DNA of 64,000 nucleotides from Odoribacter splanchnicus DSM 20712 (GCF_000190535.1 NC_015160.1:1302001-1366000); one strand, 5' to 3'. Counted from the first letter of the stretch, positions 8,302 through 18,086 are shown. Program-made: numbers and translations. The notes: generated by a model not told the origin, from the sequence alone.

Positions 8302-9816
8302 CTATTTATAAAGTTCAGACAATCTGTTACCGAATTCCAATTCCACGTCCGGCAACGGTAATACGAAATCTTTCTCCGTCATGGTATAATTTCCGGACTC
8401 ATCTACTACTTTCCGTCCCAACCGTTTGTAGAAATAAAACAGCTGCCCTTCGCACATAAACTCCCGGCGGGCATCGTTAACAATCACATCTTCCAGCTCT
8501 GCGGGTGAATTTGCAATCAAGGCCTCCTTGGCATTCCGGGCATTCCGTAATTTCTGTAATTCTGTTTTAGCTCCATTCAGATCGCTATCCATCAGATATT
8601 CACAAACATAATAATACATCTCACTAATCCGAATCATCGGAGCTATCCTCCCCATCTCCTCTTCCGTCATCTCATCAGCATTCTCAGGCTTCACAAATTT
8701 GATACAACTGGGCCGATCGAAAGCAGCCAATATTTCATGCTCCATCAGATAGTTCAAACGGTAATCATTGGCACTTCCTTCAAACATCTGTTCACTATTC
8801 TTTATCGTCAACCACTTTTTGCTGCTACTATAGCTGGGCGAATAAGGTTCAAACACTTTAGTCATCCGGGGTACATTGAATCCAAAGACGATCTCAGGCC
8901 GTAAAATCCGGTTCCGATATTGAATATCGCTAGTAATCTTCCAATAATCGATAAATTTGAATACTCCCGATTCCAACACAATTTTAGCATAATCGTAAGC
9001 CTGTTTTTTGTCCAGTTTATAAGCATATACCCGTGCTAGCAAAGCATTCACAGCATAATAATTCAGACGGAATCCACGATAAGACAAAAATTCATTCCGG
9101 TCAGGCATCGGCTGGGTCCACATATACATATCCGAGCCAGTAGTTGCCTGATACAACGGATCAAAAATAGGATCCCGGCCTTCCAGATCGGTAACGGCAG
9201 CTTTCAGATCTACAATCACACTATCGATCACTTCACTGACCGTCTTTTGAGGCGACACTTTATTCGAATATTTTGTAATATACGGAATAGCTGTATATCC
9301 CGGATCTGCTTTATACGAAGATGCAAACAAACGCAACAGATCAAAATGGAAAAAAGCCCTTAAAGCCCTGGCTTCTCCATGTAAAATATAATAAGTACGC
9401 TCATCCTCAAAAAAATCCGGACCGACTTCCTCCAATCTTTCCAATAAAATATTACAATTGGCAATACAGAAATACAATTCCAGCCACATCTCATCAATTT
9501 TAGGCGAAATATTCACATCCTTGTATTGGTACTTGGCCAACTGGGCAAACTCATGTGTCTCGTCCGGAATAGCGTAATACTGAGCCAAAACATCCGTAAA
9601 TCCGAACAATAAATTATTGGCATACAATTTTTCACCCGAAGCGGTAATATAAATCCCGTTCAATACATCCTTAAATCCCTGAGGAGTAGAAAATATTTTC
9701 TTGTCGTTCACCTGTGCCTCCGGAGTAATATCCAACCACGACGTACAGGACTGTGAGAGGACAGCACATCCCAACAGGATTGCAGCTGTCATATTTTTAA
9801 TTTTTTTGTAACTCAT
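8302..9816 (-). CDS. SusD/RagB-family surface nutrient-binding lipoprotein
   Basis: 504 aa. The lipobox is in VLSQSCTSWLDI (Cys near residue 24). The rest has the SusD pattern: W-LDITPEAQV, an N-terminal TPR-like helical array (GEARALRAFFHFDLLRLFA), and a C-terminal end with LRNARNAKEAL, then ARREFMCEGQLFYFYKRLGR and VLPLPDVELEFG. SusD proteins form the lid over the SusC barrel and bind oligosaccharides or peptides at the cell surface. The gene follows susC by 11 bp. The substrate is unknown; no hydrolase gene is present in the operon. Confidence 0.92.
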   Translation of the reverse strand: MSYKKIKNMTAAILLGCAVLSQSCTSWLDITPEAQVNDKKIFSTPQGFKDVLNGIYITASGEKLYANNLLFGFTDVLAQYYAIPDETHEFAQLAKYQYKDVNISPKIDEMWLELYFCIANCNILLERLEEVGPDFFEDERTYYILHGEARALRAFFHFDLLRLFASSYKADPGYTAIPYITKYSNKVSPQKTVSEVIDSVIVDLKAAVTDLEGRDPIFDPLYQATTGSDMYMWTQPMPDRNEFLSYRGFRLNYYAVNALLARVYAYKLDKKQAYDYAKIVLESGVFKFIDYWKITSDIQYRNRILRPEIVFGFNVPRMTKVFEPYSPSYSSSKKWLTIKNSEQMFEGSANDYRLNYLMEHEILAAFDRPSCIKFVKPENADEMTEEEMGRIAPMIRISEMYYYVCEYLMDSDLNGAKTELQKLRNARNAKEALIANSPAELEDVIVNDARREFMCEGQLFYFYKRLGRKVVDESGNYTMTEKDFVLPLPDVELEFGNRLSELYK

Positions 9817-9827
9817 ATTCTATTGCA

Positions 9828-12800
9828 TTAAAATTGAACCATTACACCTAAACTCATGCTACGGGCAAATGGATAAGAAATCCCTCTCTCCCGCTTCACT
9901 GTCGACAAACGAAACACATCATTCATCATTGCTGTCAAACGAACCATATCAAAACCGATAGGTTTCAGCCATTCTTTCTTCAAATCATAAGACAATGACA
10001 AAGATCCCAACTGTAATACATTTTCATCCTGTATAAAACGGGAACCAGCCGGAGTCGTCGACTTATCGTTGATGTCTTTATAAAATGTATGGTCGCCTGG
10101 TTTCTGCCAGCGTTGCTCCAATACCCGACGGTCTACATTATCTCTCGGATCAGCATTCTCTACCCGGTTGATCAAGGTCTGGTTGTACACCTGTCCTCCC
10201 AGACGATAACTGAAATTCATGTTTAGATTGAGTTGCTTCCAGGTTATATTCGTTCCGAATGCTCCGGTCACTTTCGGTTCTGTATCACCGCACACCACAC
10301 TCTCTTTCGGATCCCAAACGTACGTATTAGTACCATCCTGACGCTGGAATAACTCTTTTCCGGTAGCGGGGTCGATACCCAACGATTTCATCGCATAAAT
10401 AGCGGTTGAAGATCTTCCCTCTTTATACCGGACCATCGGCTTGGTTTTATAGTCGTCATTGTTAGCCTGTTCCTGATCGGCTTTATCGTTATAGGAACTC
10501 AAAGCATTCGAAATGGATACGATACGATTCTTATTATGAGCCATATTCACAAACAGACTGACATTCCAATCGTTCGATTTATAGACAAAACTCCGTAAAG
10601 CCAATTCCACTCCTTCATTTTCCATCTGTCCCAGGTTTTCTTTATAATCAATAAATCCCAGAGAAGTAGGCAAAGTAACACTGCTCAAAAGGTTTTTGGT
10701 CTTTTTCAGATAATACCCGAAAGTCACCGTCAACCGATCTTCCCACATGCCGAAATCCAATCCCAAGTCGTAAGCAGTCGTCGTTTCCCATTTCAGATTC
10801 GGATTCCCTAAAGCCATCAGGGTTGCCCCGATTCCTGTCGCATACCAGCCGTCCTGTATATATTCGAACATCGTCTGAGATTGATAGGGTTGAAAAGAAG
10901 CCTTTCCTGTCGTTCCAATAGACCCACGGATCTTCAGTCTGGAAATACCGGTATTTTCCATAAATTTTTCATGGTGTATATTCCAACCCAAACCAACTGC
11001 CCAGAAAGGAGAAAATTTAGATTCCGAACCATACATGGACGAACCATCCAAACGAGCCGATAAATCCAATAAATAGCGATTCGCATAAGAATAATTGACA
11101 TTGGCAAAAAAACCTGCCAATCGGGTTTTTCCCTCACTTCCTCCGGGATGGGTATTGGTAAACTCCTTCGCCAAAGAGATATAATCCATCATCTTGGAAG
11201 GGTAACCTCTCACGTCGAAGTTCACACTACGACTACCACTTTCTGTCAGATTGACACCTAATGCCGTATTGATAAAGTGTTTACCCACTCCCAAATAATA
11301 AGTCAATACCGAGTTAAAATCCATACTATACGTATTACTCGTCCCGTGGTACCCTTCTCCTTTATTCAACAATCCTTCACCGGACGACAACTCATAACTT
11401 TCATACTGCAATGATTCCGGTGAAATAAAAGTCTCCACTTGTTCTTTCTTTTCACCGTAAGAGAAATTGGCCCGCAAACGTAATCCTTGTACGATACTCC
11501 ATTCCAGACTGAAATTATTGGTCACGTCCAGATACTCGCTTTCATCCCGATTTCCTACCGTTGCTTCATACACAGGGTTCCAAATTTGTTTATTGGTATT
11601 TATGTATTGCGTCATCTTACGGATCAGATTACCGTGCTCATCCTGAAAAGGATAATAGGGATTCAGCAAGGCATATTGGGAAAAGTCACCATAAGGGGAT
11701 TCTTTAGATTTTACTTTATTGACAGTCAGATAATTCCTTACTAAAAGTTTATCTTTTAGATTATAAGAAAGTGAAAAACCTAAAGCTCCGCGGTCACGAG
11801 CCGATCCTTTCATCACCCCATTGTCTTTATCATACTTAAAATCAATACCATATCTAACCGCTTTATCCCCACCTTCAATGAATATGCTATGCTTTTGATT
11901 AAACTCTACCTTCAAAGGCTGAGACAACCAATAGGTATTCACTCCACTCTCAACAAGACTCAGTTTATAATTATAATCTTTATCTTTATTGATCTGCGCA
12001 TCAGCATTATTATCTTTATACATGCCTATGCTCTTTTCAAAATCCAACTTTTCACGGGCATCCAATAAGTCGTATCCATTTAAATCCGGTATAGCGATAG
12101 AAGCAGTAAAATTATAGTTCACCCGCAACTGTCCTTCCGAGGGAGCTTTCGTTTTGATAACAATCACTCCATTCGCTGCCCGAGAACCATAAATAGCCGT
12201 TGCCGAAGCATCTTTCAGAATAGTCAACGATTCGATCCGTTCAATATCGAGGTCAAAAATTTTCTCTGCATCTACTTCAAAACCATCCATGATAAACGTA
12301 GGCAGATTCGGATTATTTTTCAGATTATCCCGGCTCACTGCTTCCTTTTCAAATTCAGTCAGCCCGATTCCAGAATTTCCCCGAATCGTAAAATCAGCAA
12401 TCCGGTTAGGATTCGATCCGATGTCTATATTGTCCTCAAAGCGGATAGAAGGATCAAATACAGAAAGTGCCTGAAGCACATTCCCGGTAGTCACCTTCCT
12501 TAGCTCGTCCCCTTTCACGGTTACCTGTGCCCCTGTAAAACTATCTTTGTTCTTATTAAAATATCCGGTCACCACCACATCGTCAAGTGCCTTTACATCC
12601 TCCTTTAAGACAATCTTATAATCATTCTTATCCGTAATCTTCACCTCCATCGTCTCCATCCCCACAAAAGAAAACAACAAGGCTTGTCCATCAGCCACAG
12701 GTAAAGTGATTGTAAACTCTCCCTCTACGCTAGTCACCGTCCCTAAAGAAGTTCCCTTGATAATGACCGTCACTCCCGGTAGTGGATTCCCTTTTTCATC

Positions 12801-13205
12801 CACCACTTTTCCGGTGATCTTACGACCTTCGGTTGCTGTCACTTCTTTTTTTATCACTACGGCATTTCCGGAAATCTCAAACCAAAGACCAGTATTTTTC
12901 AGGCACGTTTTCAAAATCTCATTCACCTCCTTATCCGTTTCCTGTACCGTCAATTGCTTCACTCCTTCAATGTCACGGGTTCCGTACATAAACACAAAAT
13001 CCGTCTTCTTTTGAATCTCCCAGATCACCTGTTCCAAAGACACATTTTCCAAATCCAAACTGATTCTTACATTATTTTGAGAATGTACTGCTGCATTCAG
13101 CTGAAAACAGCTAAACAAAATCAAAAAAAACTTCAGTCTCACCACAAATAAAATTTTAGAGAGTTTTCCCCGGGCGGGAAAAACCATTCCAGGATTTTTT
13201 TTCAT
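9828..13205 (-). CDS. SusC/RagA-family TonB-dependent outer-membrane transporter with STN domain
   Basis: 1125 aa. After a signal peptide (about 1-42) come a secretin/TonB short N-terminal domain (about 48-120: VSLEQVIWEIQKKTDFVFMY), a carboxypeptidase-regulatory-like domain (about 130-215: GKVVDEKGNPLPGVTVIIKG), a plug domain with SusC signatures (RGNSGIG, ILKDASATAIYGSRAANGVI) and a 22-strand-type barrel ending in MVQF, the normal aromatic terminus. The STN domain passes the substrate signal to FecR, encoded just upstream. Import depends on TonB/ExbBD, encoded elsewhere. The start ATG lies in the TTTATGAAAAAA context also seen at the susC at 63453. Confidence 0.95.
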   Translation of the reverse strand: MKKNPGMVFPARGKLSKILFVVRLKFFLILFSCFQLNAAVHSQNNVRISLDLENVSLEQVIWEIQKKTDFVFMYGTRDIEGVKQLTVQETDKEVNEILKTCLKNTGLWFEISGNAVVIKKEVTATEGRKITGKVVDEKGNPLPGVTVIIKGTSLGTVTSVEGEFTITLPVADGQALLFSFVGMETMEVKITDKNDYKIVLKEDVKALDDVVVTGYFNKNKDSFTGAQVTVKGDELRKVTTGNVLQALSVFDPSIRFEDNIDIGSNPNRIADFTIRGNSGIGLTEFEKEAVSRDNLKNNPNLPTFIMDGFEVDAEKIFDLDIERIESLTILKDASATAIYGSRAANGVIVIKTKAPSEGQLRVNYNFTASIAIPDLNGYDLLDAREKLDFEKSIGMYKDNNADAQINKDKDYNYKLSLVESGVNTYWLSQPLKVEFNQKHSIFIEGGDKAVRYGIDFKYDKDNGVMKGSARDRGALGFSLSYNLKDKLLVRNYLTVNKVKSKESPYGDFSQYALLNPYYPFQDEHGNLIRKMTQYINTNKQIWNPVYEATVGNRDESEYLDVTNNFSLEWSIVQGLRLRANFSYGEKKEQVETFISPESLQYESYELSSGEGLLNKGEGYHGTSNTYSMDFNSVLTYYLGVGKHFINTALGVNLTESGSRSVNFDVRGYPSKMMDYISLAKEFTNTHPGGSEGKTRLAGFFANVNYSYANRYLLDLSARLDGSSMYGSESKFSPFWAVGLGWNIHHEKFMENTGISRLKIRGSIGTTGKASFQPYQSQTMFEYIQDGWYATGIGATLMALGNPNLKWETTTAYDLGLDFGMWEDRLTVTFGYYLKKTKNLLSSVTLPTSLGFIDYKENLGQMENEGVELALRSFVYKSNDWNVSLFVNMAHNKNRIVSISNALSSYNDKADQEQANNDDYKTKPMVRYKEGRSSTAIYAMKSLGIDPATGKELFQRQDGTNTYVWDPKESVVCGDTEPKVTGAFGTNITWKQLNLNMNFSYRLGGQVYNQTLINRVENADPRDNVDRRVLEQRWQKPGDHTFYKDINDKSTTPAGSRFIQDENVLQLGSLSLSYDLKKEWLKPIGFDMVRLTAMMNDVFRLSTVKRERGISYPFARSMSLGVMVQF

Positions 13206-13248
13206 AAATTTGTTGAATTAAAGTTTAACACACTTTGATTATTTAAGC

Positions 13249-13284
13249 ATGTTCCCGGCCAGTTTCGCAGACCACCGGGAACAT
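13249..13284 (-). other. Hairpin between fecR and susC
   Basis: ATGTTCCCGG (13249-13258) and CCGGGAACAT (13275-13284) are a perfect 10-bp inverted repeat in the 183-bp gap between fecR and susC. It may attenuate read-through from the regulator into the transporter gene or stabilise the susC message. A similar hairpin lies in the same place at the second locus (63516-63538). Confidence 0.6.
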
Positions 13285-13388
13285 TTTTATTTCAAACCCG
13301 TATACCCCAAACGCTATATTTTCATTTCTCTATCCTCATATCCCCTTGCCATCCACCCTATTCGTATTCAGTATCATCATCTTTAATT

Positions 13389-14558
13389 TCATTTTTTCTC
13401 CGATATATACAAACAACGGTTTGTCTGCAACACCTCTACTAAATTTGTCTTCTTTATCATATCAACAATCGGTTGCATATCATCATACCTTCCAAACCTT
13501 GCACCGATCCGGATTTCTTTAGCTCTTTCGTCTATAAAATGAAATTCCACCCCATACCAACGCCCCAATGTTTTCATAACATTTTCCAATCGTTCATTCC
13601 GGAATACAAACGTTCCTTCCTGCCAGGCCACATATTGTTCTACTTCAACCTGCCGTACGGTCGTTTTACCGTCATTTTTCGAATACACGGCCTGCTCTCC
13701 TGCCACAATATCCTGATCGTTCACCTTCACTTTTCCTTCCACCAAAGTTGTTACCACCTGCCCTTCATCTGCATATGAACGAACATTAAACGAAGTCCCC
13801 AACACCCGTACATTCACCCCATTCATCTTTACTACAAAAGGACGAAGTGCATCTTTAGACACTTTAAAATAAGCCTCTCCACTCAATTCTACCACCCGCT
13901 CTGTGCCACGGAATACTACCGGATATTTTAGCCGGCTCTCAGCATTCAAATAAACCCGCGTACCATCAGATAAAGTCAACGTATACTCCATCCCGGTCAA
14001 AGTTTCCATCTGATTATAAACAAGCGTATCTTCACCTACTCCGATCTGCCTGTAATCAATCCCCGTAGAATCCTTTTGAATCACAGTACCATCCATCTCT
14101 GCCAAAGTAAACCGACCGTCCGGAACAAGCTTTACCACCTTTCCATTTCCTAAGGTTAATTTTGCACTTCGCTTTCCGGAAGGAATACTCTGCTGCACAA
14201 TAAGGGGCGGCTTTACGGGCACAGCTGTTTTCATCTGAAAATACCAGAATCCACCTCCCAACATCACTAAAATGACAGCAGCATATTTCCACCACCTCCT
14301 CCCCCCGGCACGTCTTCCCATAGCCTTATCCAGATTCTTCTCCATTTTTTTCCAGGCCTCTGTAACAGAAAAACGTTCCAACAACTGCTGGTTTTCTTTA
14401 AAATCTTCTTCCTGATCCAATCTCTCCGCCAGATTGGTATGCCACACGCTTTCCTGCTTCCAGTTTTCCAACGCCTCCCGTTCTTCCGGCGTAGCAATCC
14501 CCATTAAGTTGGCTGCATACTTAGCCGCTATCTGAAAAATATTCATATCCAATCGCAT
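13389..14558 (-). CDS. FecR-type anti-sigma factor / signal transducer
   Basis: 389 aa. The N-terminal about 80 residues are cytoplasmic and would bind an ECF sigma factor. One membrane helix follows near 90-107 (WWKYAAVILVMLGGGFWYF). The periplasmic FecR domain comes next (VYLNAESRLKYPVVFRGTERVVELSGEAYF, then GTSFNVRSY), and a C-terminal domain of the family (GTFVFRNERLENVMKTLGRWYGVEFH) would contact the STN domain of the downstream SusC. Normally an ECF sigma gene lies directly upstream; here 14559-15003 has none, so the partner must be elsewhere or lost. Confidence 0.93.
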   Translation of the reverse strand: MRLDMNIFQIAAKYAANLMGIATPEEREALENWKQESVWHTNLAERLDQEEDFKENQQLLERFSVTEAWKKMEKNLDKAMGRRAGGRRWWKYAAVILVMLGGGFWYFQMKTAVPVKPPLIVQQSIPSGKRSAKLTLGNGKVVKLVPDGRFTLAEMDGTVIQKDSTGIDYRQIGVGEDTLVYNQMETLTGMEYTLTLSDGTRVYLNAESRLKYPVVFRGTERVVELSGEAYFKVSKDALRPFVVKMNGVNVRVLGTSFNVRSYADEGQVVTTLVEGKVKVNDQDIVAGEQAVYSKNDGKTTVRQVEVEQYVAWQEGTFVFRNERLENVMKTLGRWYGVEFHFIDERAKEIRIGARFGRYDDMQPIVDMIKKTNLVEVLQTNRCLYISEKK

Positions 14559-14737
14559 AAAAACATTTTTTAATCTATCCTAAATCAAAAATCGTCAAAT
14601 AGCTTTCTGCCACTTTCAAAGTCTTTCTATTTACAGATTTAAGCTCCTCATTCCGGATTAATTATATTCATTAAATTTTGAAAAATCTGCTGAAATTTAT
14701 TGTGTTTTCATTCTTATAACAATCTCAAACGAAAAAC

Positions 14738-14784
14738 GGGGTAGTCAGGATTGAAAAAATTTTATTTATTTACAAGTCTACCCC
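14738..14784. other. Inverted repeat in the fecR/YjbR divergent gap
   Basis: GGGGTAG (14738-14744) and CTACCCC (14778-14784) flank a 33-bp AT-rich spacer, 180 bp upstream of fecR. It could be an operator or an ECF-type promoter element for fecR. The remainder of 14559-15003 shows only the rightward promoter listed separately. Confidence 0.35.
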
Positions 14785-14948
14785 TTTCTACAAAATCATC
14801 CAACCGACCACATTTTACATTCTGCTATTCCAGCCGACCGGATAACCATACGTTGCAGCCAAACCCTGAAAAGAAAGAGAGATAATTTCAATACCCGGCC
14901 TACGACACATTTCCGGATATCTATCCATAAAAACAGGAGAATTTAAGC

Positions 14949-14978
14949 TTGAATCTAAATAAATATACCGTATTTTTG
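14949..14978 (+). promoter_or_regulatory. Promoter of the YjbR gene
   Basis: TTG (14949-14951), a 19-nt spacer and TATTTTTG (14971-14978) fit the Bacteroidetes sigma-ABfr consensus exactly. The start codon at 15004 would lie about 20 nt downstream of the transcription start. Confidence 0.7.
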
Positions 14979-15003
14979 TCCGGTCTCATCCATCGTAACA
15001 GAA

Positions 15004-15384
15004 ATGAATATTGAAGAGTTCAGAGCATATTGCTTGTCATTCAAAGGAGTATACGAAAAGATGCCATTTTCAGGAGTTGCCGATAAATACAGCCGTGACG
15101 TCCTGTGTTTCTACGTAGCGGATAAATGGTTTTGCTTCGTCAATATCGAAGTTTTCGATTTTTGTTGCCTCAAATGCCAACCCGAAGAATCCGGAGAATT
15201 ACAAGCCGGATATATTGGAATAAAACCGGGCTGGCATATGAACAAGAAATATTGGATCAGTATTTACTTTAACCAGGATGTCCCCGATATCATGATAAAA
15301 GAACTGGTCGGCAAATCCTACGAAATCGTAGTCCGAAGCCTAAGCAAAAAAGAACGGGAAAAGCTGACCTCAGATGATGATTGA
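15004..15384 (+). CDS. MmcQ/YjbR family protein
   Basis: 126 aa, the usual size of this small alpha/beta family with a CyaY-like fold. It opens with MNIEEFRAYCLSFKGVYEKM and shows the family's central part (CFYVADKWFCFVNIE) and the C-terminal helix with ELVGKSYEIVVRSL. Members are described as DNA-binding or as unknown; no catalytic motif is visible. It is a monocistronic gene with its own canonical promoter, convergent with the hydrolase gene at 15409. Confidence 0.85.
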   Translation: MNIEEFRAYCLSFKGVYEKMPFSGVADKYSRDVLCFYVADKWFCFVNIEVFDFCCLKCQPEESGELQAGYIGIKPGWHMNKKYWISIYFNQDVPDIMIKELVGKSYEIVVRSLSKKEREKLTSDDD

Positions 15385-15408
15385 TAAGCATATCCATACA
15401 GCATCCGG

Positions 15409-16491
15409 TTAATGTCCCGTCATATTTACAACTTCGCCTATTTGCGGAATAACTACAGGTAGCGAATCTCTATCCCGCATCCTCCGTGCATTCTTCAACG
15501 GTTCGTCCCAGGGATGAGCAGCCAAAGCATATTTAGAATGATGAACCGTCAGAATTTTTGCCGCTTTCAATTCCCTGGCTACCGCTGCCATATATCCGGG
15601 CATCAGGTGGATATATTTCCACCCTTCGTTGTACTGACCGTTTTCCAGAATAGCCCAGTCGATATCCGGGAAACGCATACCGATTTCAGCGAAATGCGTG
15701 TCGTATCCACCATCCCCGCCGATAAAAACTTTACGTCGGGAGCCGGTCACAAGAAATGAGGCCCATAACGAACGGTTGCGGGCCAATCCGCGTCCCGAAA
15801 AATGACGAGCCGGCAAACAATGTATCCGGAAGCCGTCATCCAACAGGGCCTGTTCCTCCCAATCCAATTCCACAATCCGCTCCGGAGAAAACCCCCAATA
15901 CTCGAAATGTTCACCTACCCCCAACGGACATACCACTTTCTGCACACGATCTTTTAAAGCCGTCACTGTCCGGTAATCCAAATGATCCCAATGATCGTGG
16001 GTAATGATCAGGTAGTCGATATCGGGCATATCTTCCGGCCGGTACACCTCCGTTCCTTTGAAAGGTTTGTTTACGAACGAAACAGGTGCAGCCGTACAAA
16101 ATACCGGATCGACAAGTAAACGTTTCCCCTCCATCTGGATCAGATAGGAAGAATGGCCGAACCAAACCAACAGATCTTCTGAGAGGTTCAAGGTCTGTAA
16201 ATCGGTTTTGATAACAGGCAGAGTACTATCCGGCCTTAGTCCTGCTTGTTTCCTGAATAAAAAGCCCGTCAAATTTTGAAAAAATCCTTTGCCGGAAGTC
16301 ATCAATACCGTTTCGTGTAAGTTACGAAATTCTCCATCCCGGTAATGGGCCGAGCGTTCGATTCTAGCCAAACGTTCTCCCCGGGGTAAACGACCGAATT
16401 GCGGCATATTCACAAATACGACTCCAACTAGAGCCGACAAAACGATAACACTCAAAATCACCCACATCATACGAAATCTTTTTTTACCCAT
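15409..16491 (-). CDS. Metallo-beta-lactamase-fold hydrolase (NAPE-PLD/UlaG-like), membrane-anchored
   Basis: 360 aa from the ATG at 16491, chosen because GGAG lies 5 nt upstream. An earlier ATG at 16539 would overlap the end of the preceding remnant. One membrane helix near the start (MMWVILSVIVLSALVGVVFV) is followed by a metallo-beta-lactamase domain: WFGHSSYLI, the zinc motif HDHWDH, GGDGGYD and a late HHSKYAL. This pattern matches the N-acyl-phosphatidylethanolamine phospholipase D-like branch. The active site would face the periplasm. Lipid or phosphodiester substrates are inferred from the family. Confidence 0.85.
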   Translation of the reverse strand: MGKKRFRMMWVILSVIVLSALVGVVFVNMPQFGRLPRGERLARIERSAHYRDGEFRNLHETVLMTSGKGFFQNLTGFLFRKQAGLRPDSTLPVIKTDLQTLNLSEDLLVWFGHSSYLIQMEGKRLLVDPVFCTAAPVSFVNKPFKGTEVYRPEDMPDIDYLIITHDHWDHLDYRTVTALKDRVQKVVCPLGVGEHFEYWGFSPERIVELDWEEQALLDDGFRIHCLPARHFSGRGLARNRSLWASFLVTGSRRKVFIGGDGGYDTHFAEIGMRFPDIDWAILENGQYNEGWKYIHLMPGYMAAVARELKAAKILTVHHSKYALAAHPWDEPLKNARRMRDRDSLPVVIPQIGEVVNMTGH

Positions 16492-16516
16492 ATTTCTCCG
16501 ACTTATTTTCCCGGCC

Positions 16517-16777
16517 TTAAACCGCTTTACCCATTTCATTGGTCTGCTTCATATCAAGCAAACCGTTCATTTCTCCCTTTTGCCATAGTCCGGTGACAGC
16601 GATCACCCTTTTCCCGCAGGAATTTTCCAGACAAGCCGTACCCCGTAAACAACCGAAAGTACGTTCGATCTTTTCCGGCTCCGTCTCCGCCCTGGTTGCA
16701 ATGAAATAAGCCACCTGACAGACTCCGAAACCCAAAACCGGCATTTCAATACCGTTCTTCAATTTTATAGTCTTCAT
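16517..16777 (-). pseudogene. Aldo/keto reductase 5' end fused in frame to a flavodoxin-family 3' end
   Basis: 86 codons. The first 22 residues (MKTIKLKNGIEMPVLGFGVC, then QV) are the classic start of an aldo/keto reductase. From about AYFIATRAETEPEK onward the sequence is instead the C-terminus of a flavodoxin-family reductase, ending GLWQKGEMNGLLDMKQTNEM then GKAV. About 250 reductase codons and the front of the flavodoxin gene are missing, so neither catalytic domain survives. A single deletion joining two neighbouring same-strand genes explains this. The frame stays open. It is divergent from the AraC gene at 16952, which probably once controlled these genes. Confidence 0.75.
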
Positions 16778-16921
16778 ATTTTTTCATCTTCCAAATTATA
16801 AAGTTTTTCCGACATGACAAAAATACGGGAGACAAACAGGTCGGGAGTACACCAATTACGGATTATCCTACCATTTTTACCGATCCGGTACATCCTATGA
16901 ATCAGGCAATAAAAAAATATT

Positions 16922-16929
16922 TAAATTTG
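16922..16929 (+). promoter_or_regulatory. -7 box for the AraC gene
   Basis: TAAATTTG fits TAnnTTTG and lies 22 bp before the ATG at 16952. No TTG is found 19-21 nt upstream, so an activator may be needed, or the match is chance. Confidence 0.4.
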
Positions 16930-16951
16930 TATCGAATAAAATACAACAGCC

Positions 16952-17848
16952 ATGAATACCATTCAAAAATTCGACACGATTCATCAGTATAATGAACTTC
17001 TAGGACAAGAGACTTTACATCCGCTGGTTAATGTCATCGATCTGGCCAAATCATGCCGTCTACGGCACGGTCTCCATTCTTTCGGCTTTTACACGGTATT
17101 TCTGAAAGAAATAAAATGCGGAAACCTTCGGTACGGTTGTAACTATTACGATTATCAGGAAGGAACACTTGTTTTTCTCGCTCCCGGACAGGTCATCGGT
17201 GTCGAAGACGACGGTAAAGTCTATCAACCGCAGGGGATGGCCCTGGTCTTTCACCCGGATCTTTTACGGGGAACCACTCTAGGCCGTACGATCAAAGACT
17301 ATACCTTTTTTTCGTATCAGGTGAACGAAGCCCTTCATCTTTCCGAGCAAGAGCGTCATATCATCATCGACTGTTTCCGTAATATCGAAGAAGAACTGCA
17401 TCACACCATCGACAAACACAGCCAGCGGTTGATCGTATCCAATATCGAATTATTCCTCAACTATTGTGTCCGTTTCTACGACCGTCAATTCATCACCCGC
17501 GAAAATGTCAACAAAGACATTCTCACCCGGTTCGAAAATTTGCTGAACGACTATTTCTATTCCGAAAAACCGGAGAGTTCGGGCCTGCCGACAGTAAAAT
17601 ACTGTGCAGATCAAATGCATCTGTCCGCCAATTATTTCGGCGATCTGATCAAAAAAGAGACCGGGAAAACCGCTTCCGAACATATCCAGACCAAACTGAT
17701 CGATATCGCAAAAGAAAAAGTATTCGACACCGGCAAAACCATCAGCGAAATCGCTTATGAGCTCGGTTTCCAATATCCGCAACATTTCAGCCGCCTATTT
17801 AAGAAAGTGGTAGGAGTCACTCCCAACGAATACCGGATGCTGAATTAA
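16952..17848 (+). CDS. AraC-family transcriptional regulator
   Basis: 298 aa. The N-terminal cupin-like sensor (about 20-150) contains FGFYTVFLKEIKCG, and VFLAPGQVIGVEDDG. The C-terminal double helix-turn-helix (about 195-297) reads SANYFGDLIKKETGKTASEH, ISEIAYELGFQYPQHFSRLF, then GVTPNEYR. It is divergent from the reductase/flavodoxin fusion remnant, the usual arrangement of such regulators with electron-transfer or detoxification genes. It is clearly related to the intact AraC protein at 43775 (shared NYTFFSYN/Q, LHLS, NIEEELHH and RQFITRE motifs) and to the broken copy at 43365. Confidence 0.9.
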   Translation: MNTIQKFDTIHQYNELLGQETLHPLVNVIDLAKSCRLRHGLHSFGFYTVFLKEIKCGNLRYGCNYYDYQEGTLVFLAPGQVIGVEDDGKVYQPQGMALVFHPDLLRGTTLGRTIKDYTFFSYQVNEALHLSEQERHIIIDCFRNIEEELHHTIDKHSQRLIVSNIELFLNYCVRFYDRQFITRENVNKDILTRFENLLNDYFYSEKPESSGLPTVKYCADQMHLSANYFGDLIKKETGKTASEHIQTKLIDIAKEKVFDTGKTISEIAYELGFQYPQHFSRLFKKVVGVTPNEYRMLN

Positions 17849-17882
17849 CAGCCCTATCGGTTACTCCGATAACATAAAGCCT

Positions 17883-17957
17883 GAAAGCATCGTAAAAGAG
17901 GGAAATACGTCAGATTCCCGCTCCCCCGGGGACTTTCGTCGATTGGACGATGCTTTC
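17883..17957. terminator. Nested inverted repeats between AraC and the aquaporin remnant
   Basis: GAAAGCATCGT (17883-17893) and ACGATGCTTTC (17947-17957) form an 11-bp outer stem. Inner complementarity GGAAAT/ATTCC lies inside it. The gap is between convergent genes, so a two-way terminator is likely. Confidence 0.5.
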
Positions 17958-18086
17958 CCCGCCCATTGTTATACTTTATCCGCTTTTCAGTTCACCGAAA
18001 CTTCATTCGTTCTGGTCGGGAGAATTTATAGGACTATCCAAACAGAGGCAGTCCTGTTCCCGACAAGAACGAAAGAATTCGAATCG

